Assembly (NCBI RefSeq): GCF_003315245.1
Contig: NZ_QNRT01000002.1
Span: forward strand, 976,206-1,040,205
Source: Arenicella xantha
Lineage (GTDB): Bacteria; Pseudomonadota; Gammaproteobacteria; Arenicellales; Arenicellaceae
DNA length: 64,000 nt
Direction of reading: 5' to 3'
A program made the translations under genes and the position numbers. Positions within the stretch are counted from its first letter, which is position 1, and the number at the start of each line of letters is the position of its first letter. Positions 41,006-50,320 of the stretch are shown here, piece by piece. The notes beneath the pieces are model-generated. The model saw nothing but the letters and a program-made list of their open reading frames with translations. It did not search any database and was not told the DNA's origin.

Positions 41006-42733
41006 ATGAAAAAGTACGCCATTATTCTACTCGTTCTCGTCGCTATTGGGGTTGGCCTGACACTCCAATTAGCCACCCAAGAAAAAGGCTTAGATCAAAC
41101 CGTATTTCTTCAGACTACTGAGTCGATTCGTAATCTGCAAACGCTAGATAAAAACCTACAGGTTTTGCTAACCCAATCACACCTGAATACCGATAGTAAT
41201 TCTGAACAGCTCATTGAGCTCAATTATCAAATTAGCGAAGAATTTGACAATCTTCGTTACGATGCACTGTTTGAAGAAATAGAGAGCGATGCGGCTCTGA
41301 GCACGGCAATTGAGGAGTTCGAAGCAGAATTCATTCGTCGTGATGAAACTTTACAGAACTATCTGGAGCAAAATCAATCAGCTGCGCTAAGTCTCTCCAA
41401 GTTACGTGATCTAAATGCAATTTTACAACAAGATCGCACGCTGATGTCAGCTCCGGCAATTGGAATGGTTTTAGCACATAACCAAAACCAACTGCTCGAC
41501 CTTGCATTAAATAACGCTCCCAACGCGCCATTAGACCTCAAACCGATCAGCGTTGTTCACGGTGCGGTAACTCAACAAGCATCACTCGTCGCTTACTCGA
41601 AAGAGATAAAAGCATTTGCAGATCGGTTAGCAATTAGCCGTACCGCCTATACGAAACTGATAGGCATGGATATAAGCGCCTTGCTCAATCATATCGAAGA
41701 TCGTTATGTGAGTTACCACAATCAAGCTATCGCCGGATCAAACACACAGCGCAACGGACTGATTGCTTACGGCTTGGTTCTATTGTTGGCGCTGATGTTC
41801 TTTGCATGGCAAATCCGACGTAACTATGCATCTTTAGAACAACAAGTCGCCGATCGAACAATGGAAATATCCGCGGCATATGACGAGCTTCGAGAATCTC
41901 AAGAGCAGCTAATTCAATCCGAAAAAATGGCATCACTCGGGCAAATGGTCGCCGGTGTTGCCCATGAAATAAACACACCATTAGGGTATGTGAACAGCAA
42001 TATTGAAACACTCAAGCTGAACTTAAAAGACCTTGATCGAGTCATGGCAACACTCACCTCATTAATCACCGCCGTACAGCGTCCACAACGAGACAACCGG
42101 CAAATTAGCCAGCGACTGCTAGCCACCATGGGCGACTACACCGCAGTCGATGCCCCCGAACTTATGGAGGAGAGTCAGCGCTTATTGAATGACGGTCTGT
42201 ATGGGCTAGCAGAAATTTCCAATCTCATTAGCAGCCTCAAGGATTTTGCCCGCCTTGACCGACAGCAGGTCGAACATGTTGACCTAAACGCCTGTTTAGC
42301 CAACGCACTCACAATTGCCAGCAACCCAATTCGCGAGCACAACGTCCAAGTTGAACGACGATTCGCCAAGTTACCGGCAATATCCTGCATTCCATCTAAG
42401 TTAAATCAATTATTCCTCAACATTATTACCAACGCCTGCCAAGCAATGCGCGAGTCCGGCGGAACACTTACTATTCGCACATCATTGATTGGTCGTGAAA
42501 TTTGCATAGCATTTACTGATCAAGGCGTAGGCATGGATGAACTAACCCAGAAAAAAATGTTTGATCCGTTCTTCACGTCAAAAGCAATCGGCGAAGGTAC
42601 CGGCTTAGGCATGTCTATCGCGTACAAGATTGTTGAAGCTCACAATGCACGTATCACGGTTGAATCGAAGCAACACAAAGGCACGACTATCTCTATATTC
42701 TTCCCGACAGCGTTGTCGCAAGCAACTAGCTAA
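41006..42733 (+). CDS. Membrane sensor histidine kinase with all-helical periplasmic domain
   Basis: 575 residues. Transmembrane helix near 4-23, a mostly helical periplasmic region of ~220 residues (possibly DAHL type), transmembrane helix near 248-265 (GLIAYGLVLLLALMFFAWQI), a coiled coil (LEQQVADRTMEISAAYDELRESQEQLIQSEKMASLGQM), a phosphoacceptor His in VAGVAHEINTPLGYVNSN, and a HATPase domain (LFLNIITNACQAM; FTDQGVGMDEL; KMFDPFFTSKAIGEGTGLGMSIAYKIVEAH). Not hybrid. It starts the operon with the tandem-receiver protein (23-bp gap). The ligand is unknown. Confidence 0.92.
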   Translation: MKKYAIILLVLVAIGVGLTLQLATQEKGLDQTVFLQTTESIRNLQTLDKNLQVLLTQSHLNTDSNSEQLIELNYQISEEFDNLRYDALFEEIESDAALSTAIEEFEAEFIRRDETLQNYLEQNQSAALSLSKLRDLNAILQQDRTLMSAPAIGMVLAHNQNQLLDLALNNAPNAPLDLKPISVVHGAVTQQASLVAYSKEIKAFADRLAISRTAYTKLIGMDISALLNHIEDRYVSYHNQAIAGSNTQRNGLIAYGLVLLLALMFFAWQIRRNYASLEQQVADRTMEISAAYDELRESQEQLIQSEKMASLGQMVAGVAHEINTPLGYVNSNIETLKLNLKDLDRVMATLTSLITAVQRPQRDNRQISQRLLATMGDYTAVDAPELMEESQRLLNDGLYGLAEISNLISSLKDFARLDRQQVEHVDLNACLANALTIASNPIREHNVQVERRFAKLPAISCIPSKLNQLFLNIITNACQAMRESGGTLTIRTSLIGREICIAFTDQGVGMDELTQKKMFDPFFTSKAIGEGTGLGMSIAYKIVEAHNARITVESKQHKGTTISIFFPTALSQATS

Positions 42734-42756
42734 ATCAAATAATCGGACACTTAATC

Positions 42757-43707
42757 ATGCTCAATTCTCCTCGAAAATACACGGTCCTATTTGTTGATGA
42801 CGAACCACGTATCACCAGCGCGCTGAAGGCCATTTTTCGCCGCGAATACGCGGTGCTAACCGCCAACAGCGGAGCACAAGCGCTGCAGATTATGGACTCG
42901 AATACGGTCGATGTATTGGTCAGTGACCAACGTATGCCAAACATGCTTGGACACCAATTATTAGCCAAGGCAAGTAAGCGGCACCCTCAGACAATGCGTA
43001 TTTTATTGACCGGCTTCATGGACAAGCAAGCCATTGTCGATTCTATTAATGATGGTGAAGTGTATCGCTTTATCAACAAGCCATGGAAAAACGACGCAAT
43101 GCGCGAGGTAATTGCCGAAGCGGCGCTGGCATCAGAAGTAGACGTTGCTAGCACACCGTCAGAAACCGAAAATTCGTCAGCATTAACGTCCCCAACGTCG
43201 GCCGACACAGTGCGTCGAATACGTGATCAAGCACTATTAATGATGGAGCAGAAACAAGAAATCCGTCACCAGATCAGGCGTTTCTGCAGTGACCATGACA
43301 TCATGATCTACGGCACTCAGAGCATCCAACAAGCGGTCGCTGCGGCGACCTCGCGTGATGCTATCGGGGTAGCCGTAATCGAGCTCTCAGACAATACCGC
43401 AGCGGCGCTTCAAACAATTAGTTTGCTAAAACAAGCGCGACCGGAACTCATTACGATCGCTCTAACCGAGGACTATGACGCGGCTACGGCTGTTGACCTG
43501 ATCAATCACGGGCAAGTATTCAAATATTTAGCAAAACCATTGGACATCGGCCGATTTCAGTCGGCAATCGAAAACGCCTTTACTCGGCATCGCTTTCTAA
43601 AAACCCAACCAGTTGCGAAACAACGATATCGCGTACAAAAGCCGACTGGGAGGCTCGCCAGCGGTCTGCAAGAACTAGTTAACAAATTCCTCACGACTGC
43701 ACACTGA
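42757..43707 (+). CDS. Response regulator with one canonical and one degenerate receiver, no output domain
   Basis: 316 residues. Receiver 1 (about 7-125): TVLFVDDEPRITSALKAIFRREY, phosphoacceptor Asp in VDVLVSDQRMPNMLG, LLTGF and FINKPW. A linker helix follows, then a second receiver-like unit (about 180-285: MIYGTQSIQQAVAAATSRD, VAVIELSDNTAAAL, IALTEDYDAATAVDLINHGQVFKYLAKPLDIGRFQSAI) in which the acidic pocket and phosphorylated Asp are not conserved, although the C-terminal YLAKPL survives. No DNA-binding, cyclase or phosphodiesterase domain is present. The kinase just upstream is its likely donor. Confidence 0.88.
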   Translation: MLNSPRKYTVLFVDDEPRITSALKAIFRREYAVLTANSGAQALQIMDSNTVDVLVSDQRMPNMLGHQLLAKASKRHPQTMRILLTGFMDKQAIVDSINDGEVYRFINKPWKNDAMREVIAEAALASEVDVASTPSETENSSALTSPTSADTVRRIRDQALLMMEQKQEIRHQIRRFCSDHDIMIYGTQSIQQAVAAATSRDAIGVAVIELSDNTAAALQTISLLKQARPELITIALTEDYDAATAVDLINHGQVFKYLAKPLDIGRFQSAIENAFTRHRFLKTQPVAKQRYRVQKPTGRLASGLQELVNKFLTTAH

Positions 43708-43722
43708 GGTTATTCCACTGCC

Positions 43723-44193
43723 ATGAAACATATACGCTTAATGCACATCATTCAACGAAGCCTGCTAATTCTGGCTGTTACTCTGCAGGCCAGTCATGTC
43801 ATCGCCGCGCAACCTATCTACTCAGGTGGAAAAGAGCGCGCCGCAATCCGCGGATATGACTCAGTCGCTTACTTCACACAAAACAAGCCGGTTAAAGGTT
43901 CCACCGATTTCAGCTATGAATATCAGGGCGCCACGTGGTTATTTGCGTCTGAACAAAACCTTGAAGTATTCAAACAAAATCCTGAGCAATATATGCCACA
44001 GTATGGCGGTTACTGCGCGTATGCGGTGTCTCGCGGCACCACGGCATCCATCAAGCCCGAATATTTTCAAATCTACCAAGGCAAACTGTATTTAAATTAC
44101 AGCAAGTCAGTGGCTAAACGTTGGCGAAAAGATAAAGATAAGTACATTCAAGAGGCCAACAAACATTGGCCTCAGGTGTTGGACCGCCGATAA
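43723..44193 (+). CDS. Exported YHS-domain protein
   Basis: 156 residues. Signal peptide (LMHIIQRSLLILAVTLQASHVIAA, cleavage near residue 29) and one YHS domain: AAIRGYDSVAYFTQNKPVKGSTDFSYEYQGATWLFASEQNLEVFKQNPEQYMPQYGGYCAYAVSRG. YHS domains are small, often metal-associated modules; their exact role as exported single-domain proteins is not established. It begins 15 bp after the tandem-receiver gene and ends the kinase operon, which suggests that it either contributes to the periplasmic signal or answers it. Confidence 0.85.
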   Translation: MKHIRLMHIIQRSLLILAVTLQASHVIAAQPIYSGGKERAAIRGYDSVAYFTQNKPVKGSTDFSYEYQGATWLFASEQNLEVFKQNPEQYMPQYGGYCAYAVSRGTTASIKPEYFQIYQGKLYLNYSKSVAKRWRKDKDKYIQEANKHWPQVLDRR

Positions 44194-44229
44194 CGCCAAC
44201 TATCCGGTCGACCGAATAGCTAGGTCGGC

Positions 44230-46230
44230 CTAGGATTTAAAGTAGCCAGCTCGAAGCTCCTCGATGCGATCGCGAGCTTGGGCGGCTTTTTCAAATTCGA
44301 GGTTATTGGCCGCCTCATACATTTCTTTTTCGAGAGCTTTCATCACACGCTTGAACTCCGCAGGATCGGTAATAATGTCACCAGGCGTACCGGGTTGATT
44401 GATCCTCGCATACTCTTGCGCTGCGCTACTGGTGGCACCGTCGATAATATCCCGGACTGCCTTACTAATACTCTGTGGCACAATTCCGTGCTTCTTATTG
44501 TGTGCTTGCTGTTTTTCGCGTCGCCGATCTGTTTCATCAATCGCAATACGCATGGACTTAGTTATTCGGTCAGCATACAAAATAGCGCGACCATTTAAAT
44601 TTCGTGCTGCACGCCCGATGGTTTGAATGAGCGAACGAGTTGACCTGAGAAAGCCTTCTTTATCTGCGTCGAGAATAGCAACCAGTGAGACCTCGGGCAT
44701 ATCCAAGCCTTCGCGTAACAGGTTGATACCGACCAACACATCAAACTCACCGGCACGCAAATCACGAATAATCTCTACGCGCTCTACGGTATCGATGTCC
44801 GAGTGCAAATAGCGGACCTTAACTCCGGCGTCAGTCAAGTAATCTGTCAAATCTTCCGACATACGCTTGGTCAGTGTCGTAATCAAAACGCGCTCATTGA
44901 GAATCACGCGTTTATTGATCTCGGACAATACATCGTCAACCTGTGTGCCAACCGGACGAACCTCAATTTGTGGATCAATTAAGCCGGTTGGGCGAACCAC
45001 TTGATCAATCGTATTTGGGTTTTGTTCAATTTCATAATCGCCAGGAGTAGCCGACACGAATACCGTCTGCGGCATTAACTGCCGAAACTCATCGAACCGC
45101 AGCGGTCGGTTATCCATCGCCGATGGCAAGCGAAAGCCATATTCAACCAACGTTGTTTTGCGCGATCGGTCACCTTTGTACATAGCGCCAAGCTGCGGAA
45201 TCAGTACATGACTCTCATCCAAAATCATCAACGCGTTGGGCGGCAAGTAATTAATCAGCGTAGGTGGCGCCTCACCTGGTTGTGCGCCAGACAAATAGCG
45301 CGAATAATTTTCGATACCATTGCAGTAACCCAATTCCTGCATCATTTCCAGGTCAAACATAGTGCGCTGTTCAAGCCGTTGAGCCTCGACCAGCTTATCC
45401 AGTTCACGTAATTGCGCTAAGCGTTCACGTAGCTCTAAGCGGATTTGTTCACATGCCGACAAAACGCGTGAGCGTGGGGTCACATAATGCGATTTAGGGA
45501 ACACTGTAATACGTTTTAGGTCTTCTTCGATTGCACCGGTCAGCGGATCAAATTTAGATATCTTCTCGACATCGTCGCCAAACAGTTCAACTCGAAGTGC
45601 ATAGCGGTCAGACTCCGCGGGGTAAATATCGATTACATCACCGCGCACCCGAAACGTAGCACGCTTGAGCTCCATATCATTGCGTGTGTATTGCAACTCT
45701 GCCAGCCGCTTCAAGATCGCCCGCTGATCCATAATGTCACCAACGCTTAGATGCAGGATCATTTCATGATACGCCTCTGGGTCACCTAAACCGTAGATCG
45801 CCGACACTGTAGCAACAATGATCACGTCCTCTCGTTCCAGCACTGCTTTAGTCGCCGATAACCGCATTTGGTCAATATGCTCATTGATCGCCGCGTCTTT
45901 CTCGATGAACGTATCTGAACTCGGCACATAGGCCTCGGGCTGATAGTAATCGTAATACGAAACAAAATATTCGACCGCATTATGCGGAAAGAAGTCTCGC
46001 ATCTCAGAATACAGTTGCGCCGCTAAGGTTTTATTCGGCGCCATCAAAATAGTTGGCCGTTGCACCGTTTGAATCACGTTCGCCATCGTGAAGGTTTTCC
46101 CTGAGCCGGTCACACCTAATAATGTCTGGAATGCTTCTCCGTTTTGCAGACCCTCAACCAATGCTTTAATGGCATACGGCTGATCGCCCGCTGGCGTGTA
46201 ATCACTGACTAATTGAAATTGACGTTTCAT
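44230..46230 (-). CDS. uvrB: Excinuclease ABC subunit B
   Basis: 666 residues, full length. Damage-verifying helicase-like subunit of nucleotide excision repair. Walker [18 protein letters not shown], the beta-hairpin region [36 protein letters not shown], helicase motifs [30 protein letters not shown] and [38 protein letters not shown]-terminal UVR motif ([35 protein letters not shown]) for UvrA/UvrC contact. Single gene, no SOS box searched in detail. Confidence 0.98.
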   Translation of the reverse strand: MKRQFQLVSDYTPAGDQPYAIKALVEGLQNGEAFQTLLGVTGSGKTFTMANVIQTVQRPTILMAPNKTLAAQLYSEMRDFFPHNAVEYFVSYYDYYQPEAYVPSSDTFIEKDAAINEHIDQMRLSATKAVLEREDVIIVATVSAIYGLGDPEAYHEMILHLSVGDIMDQRAILKRLAELQYTRNDMELKRATFRVRGDVIDIYPAESDRYALRVELFGDDVEKISKFDPLTGAIEEDLKRITVFPKSHYVTPRSRVLSACEQIRLELRERLAQLRELDKLVEAQRLEQRTMFDLEMMQELGYCNGIENYSRYLSGAQPGEAPPTLINYLPPNALMILDESHVLIPQLGAMYKGDRSRKTTLVEYGFRLPSAMDNRPLRFDEFRQLMPQTVFVSATPGDYEIEQNPNTIDQVVRPTGLIDPQIEVRPVGTQVDDVLSEINKRVILNERVLITTLTKRMSEDLTDYLTDAGVKVRYLHSDIDTVERVEIIRDLRAGEFDVLVGINLLREGLDMPEVSLVAILDADKEGFLRSTRSLIQTIGRAARNLNGRAILYADRITKSMRIAIDETDRRREKQQAHNKKHGIVPQSISKAVRDIIDGATSSAAQEYARINQPGTPGDIITDPAEFKRVMKALEKEMYEAANNLEFEKAAQARDRIEELRAGYFKS

Positions 46231-46406
46231 GCTGGCTCAAGAAAGTTGATGCAGCTGATCATTATAAGTGATCGAACTCAAGCATGTATTTACATTCGAC
46301 CTAGTTTTGCAGAAGCGTTGATCAATTTGAATTTTTCTTTTAGAGTGTAGGGGTCGCCCAGGGATTGGGTTACGACTTCAACTAAACGTTTCATGGAGGA
46401 AACGAT

Positions 46407-46997
46407 ATGATCATGCTCTTTTTTTGGGCCGGCAGAGTTCGTGCTAACACACATCAGAACGCATTCACAATACTTGAGGTAATGCTAACGCTGTCAATCA
46501 GCAGCACACTAATCATGCTGGCCGTACCGAGCTTTGGCTCCTTGATAATAAAAAATCAGGTAATGACTCGATCCAATGAACTACAGACAGCATTGAACCT
46601 AGCTCGTGCCTACGCCATAACAAACTATACTCACGTAGTCGTCTGTGCCGCCGCCGACTCAGATATGACATCTTGTGTGGATCAACCTCGTCGTAACAAG
46701 AACTGGGAACATGGCTGGATCGTGTATGCCGACACCAATGCCAACGTTACGCTCGACAGCCAAGACGTCATCGTCAATGTTGGACAAAACGAAGGAAAGA
46801 TCGCCATAGTATTTAATCAAAATGGCACATTACGATTTTTCCCTGACGGCCATGCGCGAAGCGCCGGTTTTTACCTATGTGACCAAAAATCAGAAACCGA
46901 AGGATATTTACGACTGTTGTATACTGGTCGAGTACGTTTTAGCTCTGAATTGGGGAAAACCCGTCGGAAAAAGTGCTTGTTAAGCGCGGTTAACTAA
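46407..46997 (+). CDS. FimT/GspH-type pseudopilin
   Basis: 196 residues. Type III signal: a 19-residue leader ending QNA before FTILEVMLTLSISSTLIMLAVPSFGSL, with the conserved Glu5 of the mature pilin; Ala rather than Gly occupies the -1 position. The rest fits the GspH/FimT domain (LQTALNLARAYAITNYTHVVVCAA, NWEHGWIVYADTNANVTLDSQDVIV, IAIVFNQNGTLRFFPDGHARSAGFYLCDQ). Start supported by GGAGGA upstream. Minor pilin for type IV pili or type II secretion; no other pilin genes are near, so it acts with a machine encoded elsewhere. Confidence 0.85.
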   Translation: MIMLFFWAGRVRANTHQNAFTILEVMLTLSISSTLIMLAVPSFGSLIIKNQVMTRSNELQTALNLARAYAITNYTHVVVCAAADSDMTSCVDQPRRNKNWEHGWIVYADTNANVTLDSQDVIVNVGQNEGKIAIVFNQNGTLRFFPDGHARSAGFYLCDQKSETEGYLRLLYTGRVRFSSELGKTRRKKCLLSAVN

Positions 46998-47106
46998 GCC
47001 GAAGCGCCGATAGCAAAAAAACTTTCGGATATGCTGAAAAAAAACAGGTAAATAACTTGACCGTAAGCAGTTGAATAAGTACGATTCGCCTTCGTTGAAA
47101 GTCTGT

Positions 47107-47182
47107 TCCCTGATAGCTCAGTTGGTAGAGCAAATGACTGTTAATCATTGGGTCGCTGGTTCGAGTCCAGCTCAGGGAGCCA
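47107..47182 (+). tRNA. tRNA-Asn (anticodon GTT)
   Basis: 76 nt with encoded CCA. Acceptor TCCCTGA / TCAGGGA, D-arm GCTCAGTTGGTAGAGC, anticodon loop CTGTTAA inside AATGA / TCATT and T-arm GGTTCGAGTCC. A small hairpin CACAGTT / AACTGTG follows but lacks a T-run. Confidence 0.97.
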
Positions 47183-47714
47183 TTCAACATTTCACAGTTT
47201 AACTGTGTTAAACGGATTTAAAATTCTAGTCGTTGTACCTATTCTTTTGCACACTAAATTTAAACGCCAGATTTAAAAGCTCGAAAGAATCGCTGATAAA
47301 GAAAACTTCAGCTACACCGCGCCAACGTTATTAAGACACCTACGCAACTCTCAAGCTAGGGCTCTATTCACTTCAGTCACTAATAAGCTATTGTTGCTTG
47401 TGCATTGCTGTGCGGCATAAATGAACAGTGCCAGACACCGTTCGAACTAAAGATGCCGAGATCAATTTTAGCTTGATTGAGCTCACAGTTAGGAACTGTA
47501 TCGCACATGACTGCAACCCCTTAATACGGTGCAACCGATAAGGTCAGGAGCCTCAACCAAGAGGCTCACACTCAGGTAACAACTGCCGATACATGGCGTA
47601 CTTGAGAAAACTTAGACTTTCCCCAGAAGGCATATCAGCAGCAAAACAGCTAGCTGGCAGCAAACCGTGGGCACTAGAGCGATACAAATCGCCTCTTTCT
47701 ATTTTTTTTTCGGT
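47183..47714. other. Intergenic stretch with one strong hairpin, no gene seen
   Basis: About 530 bp between tRNA-Asn and the convergent membrane regulator gene. A hairpin GAGCCTC / GAGGCTC with a 6-nt loop (47548-47567) has no T-run on either strand. A run of T residues at 47701-47710 precedes the end of the convergent gene. No coding potential was found. Confidence 0.35.
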
Positions 47715-48623
47715 CTAATCCTTAGTATCAATATTCAGTCGATTGAATATTGAATAAAGTGACGATCTTGGCATCCCCATGGACTCGGCCGTCGCGGAGG
47801 CATTACCGCCCTCCTTCTGATATTTTTGCAGCACGAGAATCTTCTCGATCTCATTAATACCATCACGATAAGACATCTTGTCACGTGAATAGCGCGAACA
47901 AATATCCATGATTTGATTCGCCGCTCGTCGTTCCGCCGAAAACGGTATAAAGCGTCGGACGTCGGTGAGGTTATGTCGATATTCACTTTTCAGTGTTATA
48001 AGCAGAAACAGCGTCGATGCGATAGGAATAAACGCCGAGGCATTAACGCGAACCCCAAGACTCATCAACACGATCACTGAGATCCCCACCAACATCAGCG
48101 GAGCAAGCGCAAACATTGTATAAATACTCTGAATTTCGACGATGTGCTCGGTAGCACGTCGATAGCCAACCACGATTACTGGAATAATAGCGAGCAACGT
48201 TGCTAGCACAAAAATGCGGAATATCCAGTACTGCTCACCTTGCACCACTGTCATGGTGTATCCCAGAGACTCTGCTCCGGCCACAATCCAATTTGTGTAG
48301 AGCATTAACAAACTAACCACTCCAGCAATCGACATAAGCACAGCCCTAAAATGACCATGCTTAAGTCGACTTACTTCAGATGAATAAATGAGCATAAATG
48401 CGGCAACCCAGACTGTGGTTGCGTAATACAGTCGCAGCAAATATTCCTTCGGCCCGCTCTCGAAAAACTCCAAGAACCCCAACACCTCGCACAAATTGTG
48501 AAGGGCTAGAATCAGAACCATAGTTATAAAAACCGTTGATTGATGCTTTCCTTTTACTGAAACGCCCAAGATCAACAGCTTGATCACTAATGCCAAAATG
48601 GCCGGAAGAATATAGATGCTCAT
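47715..48623 (-). CDS. Multi-pass membrane protein with C-terminal Fis-type helix-turn-helix (membrane-bound regulator)
   Basis: 302 residues. Residues 1-215 hold about seven hydrophobic helices in the style of the 7TM input region of some histidine kinases (YILPAILALVIKLLILGVSV, STVFITMVLILALHNL, ATTVWVAAFMLIYSSE, IPIASTLFLLITLKSEY). Instead of a kinase, a cytoplasmic linker leads to a Fis/NtrC-like HTH at the C-terminus (about 260-300: LVLQKYQKEGGNASATAESMGMPRSSLYSIFNRLNI). This suggests a one-component regulator that senses a hydrophobic or membrane-proximal ligand and binds DNA from the membrane. It follows the FabH-like gene by 17 bp; the enzyme product is a candidate ligand. Confidence 0.75.
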   Translation of the reverse strand: MSIYILPAILALVIKLLILGVSVKGKHQSTVFITMVLILALHNLCEVLGFLEFFESGPKEYLLRLYYATTVWVAAFMLIYSSEVSRLKHGHFRAVLMSIAGVVSLLMLYTNWIVAGAESLGYTMTVVQGEQYWIFRIFVLATLLAIIPVIVVGYRRATEHIVEIQSIYTMFALAPLMLVGISVIVLMSLGVRVNASAFIPIASTLFLLITLKSEYRHNLTDVRRFIPFSAERRAANQIMDICSRYSRDKMSYRDGINEIEKILVLQKYQKEGGNASATAESMGMPRSSLYSIFNRLNIDTKD

Positions 48624-48640
48624 TGTCTTTGTTTACCTAG

Positions 48641-49666
48641 CTAATATGTATAACCAAATTGCCCAACAACTATGCCGGAGCCAGCGAAACATCCACCGAT
48701 TCGGTCTCCAGGCCTGACGATCCCTTCAGAGGTCATTTTGTGGTAATTCAAAGGAAAAGTAGCTGAGGCCACATTGCCAAACTTATCTAAGGTCTTGATC
48801 ATTCGATTTGGATTAACTCCCTGCATACCGCCAATCCTATCGAATGGTCGTTGGCCAATTTGATGTGATAATAACCAATCAAATTCCGGCCAGCCTAGTT
48901 TACCTAATGTGTCCCTTAACAACCTCTGGTGCAATTTGATAAAGCTTGCGGCCAACGATCCCATCATCATCGTGCCCTCAATTGAACCATCAGCCTTGTG
49001 ACGGTAAAGACACTTATCGACGTTGTCGCTGTAAGAAGTTGTGTTAAATAGCTCAAATCCAGATTTTTCTCCTGCGGATGTCGGGCCGATTAAAACCGCC
49101 CCTCCTGCATCGCCAACAGTTAATGCGCCAATGATATTTTTGGCTGTCTTAATGTCGACACCACGTTTCAACTGCTCTGTAAATGCTCTAGTGACTTTCA
49201 TAGGCACCTCGCCGGTGACCACCAAAGCATACCGTACAATACCACATCCAACATAGTTTGAGGCAATTTGCATTGCATCAATAAAGCCAAAACAGGCATT
49301 AGCTACATCAAACGCGTGTTTCGCGTGTAATCCCAGCGCATTTTGAATGGTATGCGCCGTTGCCGGTTCGGGCTGATCTCTCTCGATACCACAAAAGATA
49401 ACCAAATCAATCAGTTGTGGGTCGATCTCCGGACAACTATCGAGCGCCGACTGCGCAGCGGGTATGGCTAAATCTGAAGGCTTAGCATCAGCTGGAGCGG
49501 CTCTACGCTCAACAATGCCCATGGCGCTAGAAATCCAGTCAGTAGCAATATTGTATTGCTGCTCGGAACGAATCTCTGTCATCAAATCATCAGATTTTAC
49601 GATTTCGGTTGGTAGGTGAATTCCACTTGAATAGATTTTGGTTTTTATTTTTGGAAATTGATACAT
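48641..49666 (-). CDS. FabH-like 3-oxoacyl-ACP synthase III/ketosynthase
   Basis: 341 residues from the ATG at 49666, which has GGAG upstream; the ATG at 49693 is less likely since that ribosome site would then be inside the gene. Thiolase-fold condensing enzyme with the KAS III triad Cys125 (DVANACFGF), His268 (SHQIGQRPF) and Asn298 (FGNVASATFP). Unlike housekeeping FabH it is not beside plsX, fabD or acpP, and the usual HQAN reads HQIG. It probably condenses an acyl thioester into a special product (ketone, hydroxyketone, quinolone-like or other). Operon partner: the membrane HTH protein. Confidence 0.82.
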   Translation of the reverse strand: MYQFPKIKTKIYSSGIHLPTEIVKSDDLMTEIRSEQQYNIATDWISSAMGIVERRAAPADAKPSDLAIPAAQSALDSCPEIDPQLIDLVIFCGIERDQPEPATAHTIQNALGLHAKHAFDVANACFGFIDAMQIASNYVGCGIVRYALVVTGEVPMKVTRAFTEQLKRGVDIKTAKNIIGALTVGDAGGAVLIGPTSAGEKSGFELFNTTSYSDNVDKCLYRHKADGSIEGTMMMGSLAASFIKLHQRLLRDTLGKLGWPEFDWLLSHQIGQRPFDRIGGMQGVNPNRMIKTLDKFGNVASATFPLNYHKMTSEGIVRPGDRIGGCFAGSGIVVGQFGYTY

Positions 49667-50128
49667 AAAGTACTCCGGGTTGTGATGTCTCAAAAGGGAC
49701 GGGTTAAAAATTCATATTAGCAACCATTTTTTAGGTATTACGAAAATCAAACAGTTGCGGCAGGTCAAAGCTTTGCTGTACAACTACAGCTAGTTAAATG
49801 TGACCGTTAGAAACCTTATAGTTACAGGTCACATAGAAATACAACGCCGAGGTCGTGAGAGGGGGACAACTTTCGAGACAACGGGTTGTCGCAAGCCGAA
49901 GTCAAGTAGGGTCACTACAGTCGACCGGCATGCACTGACAGATTGTTAGGCGAATACATCGCCAAACTGACGAAGGTGCTTGCTGGCTGACTAACCAAGG
50001 CAATAGACGCACAAGCCAGCACATAGAGCGGTGAACTGCGGAGGCTTTGTTGGTAGCAATAGACGAAATTAATTCGTGACGAAAATTAGTAGTTGAAATA
50101 TTACTTAATCGCTACTTAAACAGAGCAC
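49667..50128. other. Intergenic stretch upstream of the FabH-like operon
   Basis: About 460 bp without coding features. It should hold the promoter of the FabH-like operon, but no convincing -35/-10 pair could be fixed. Confidence 0.35.
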
Positions 50129-50170
50129 AAAAAAATAGAGGCCCTTGAGCCGAACACTCAAGAGCCTCTA
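50129..50170 (-). terminator. Orphan intrinsic terminator
   Basis: Stem TAGAGGC-CTTGAG / CTCAAG-GCCTCTA with one unpaired base on each side and a 7-nt loop, followed on the minus strand by seven T residues (50135 to 50129). No minus-strand gene precedes it for over 500 bp. Confidence 0.88.
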
Positions 50171-50320
50171 CGGAAGGCATGTCCCCCCATGAAGATATAC
50201 CTTCCTGCCCTCATGAAAGCGTCCATGATTACGCTGAGGGGTCAAAATTTGGCCTGCAAGCACCGGGTTGGGAGACAATGCGAGCAAACCGAAGTCGCAT
50301 ATGAGGGTCAAACATATGCC
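50129..50320 (-). ncRNA. Candidate structured small RNA of about 190 nt
   Basis: Inferred from an orphan minus-strand terminator and the structure before it; no ORF lies there. Hairpins in transcript order: ATGCGA / TCGCAT (50300-50278), a two-part stem CCTCA / TGAGG enclosing GCGT / ACGC (50239-50209), GGAAGG / CCTTCC with an inner CATG / CATG and GGGGGA loop (50205-50172), and the terminator. A TATCTT -10 preceded by TGG (plus strand 50326-50331) places a start near 50318. GGA in two loops suggests possible CsrA/RsmA binding. It does not match 6S, 4.5S, tmRNA or RNase P RNA as far as I can judge. Confidence 0.5.

Noticed and set aside
50300..50316. Sigma-54 promoter at TTGGCATATGTTTGA (minus strand, near the sRNA start)
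   Set aside because: The -24 GG and expected -12 GC are not correctly placed (GA instead of GC, and TTG shifted by one base).
50129..50320. 6S RNA or another housekeeping RNA
   Set aside because: Length (~190 nt) is close to 6S, but the ends do not pair, there is no central bubble arrangement, and it carries a separate terminator hairpin. SRP, tmRNA and RNase P signatures are absent.
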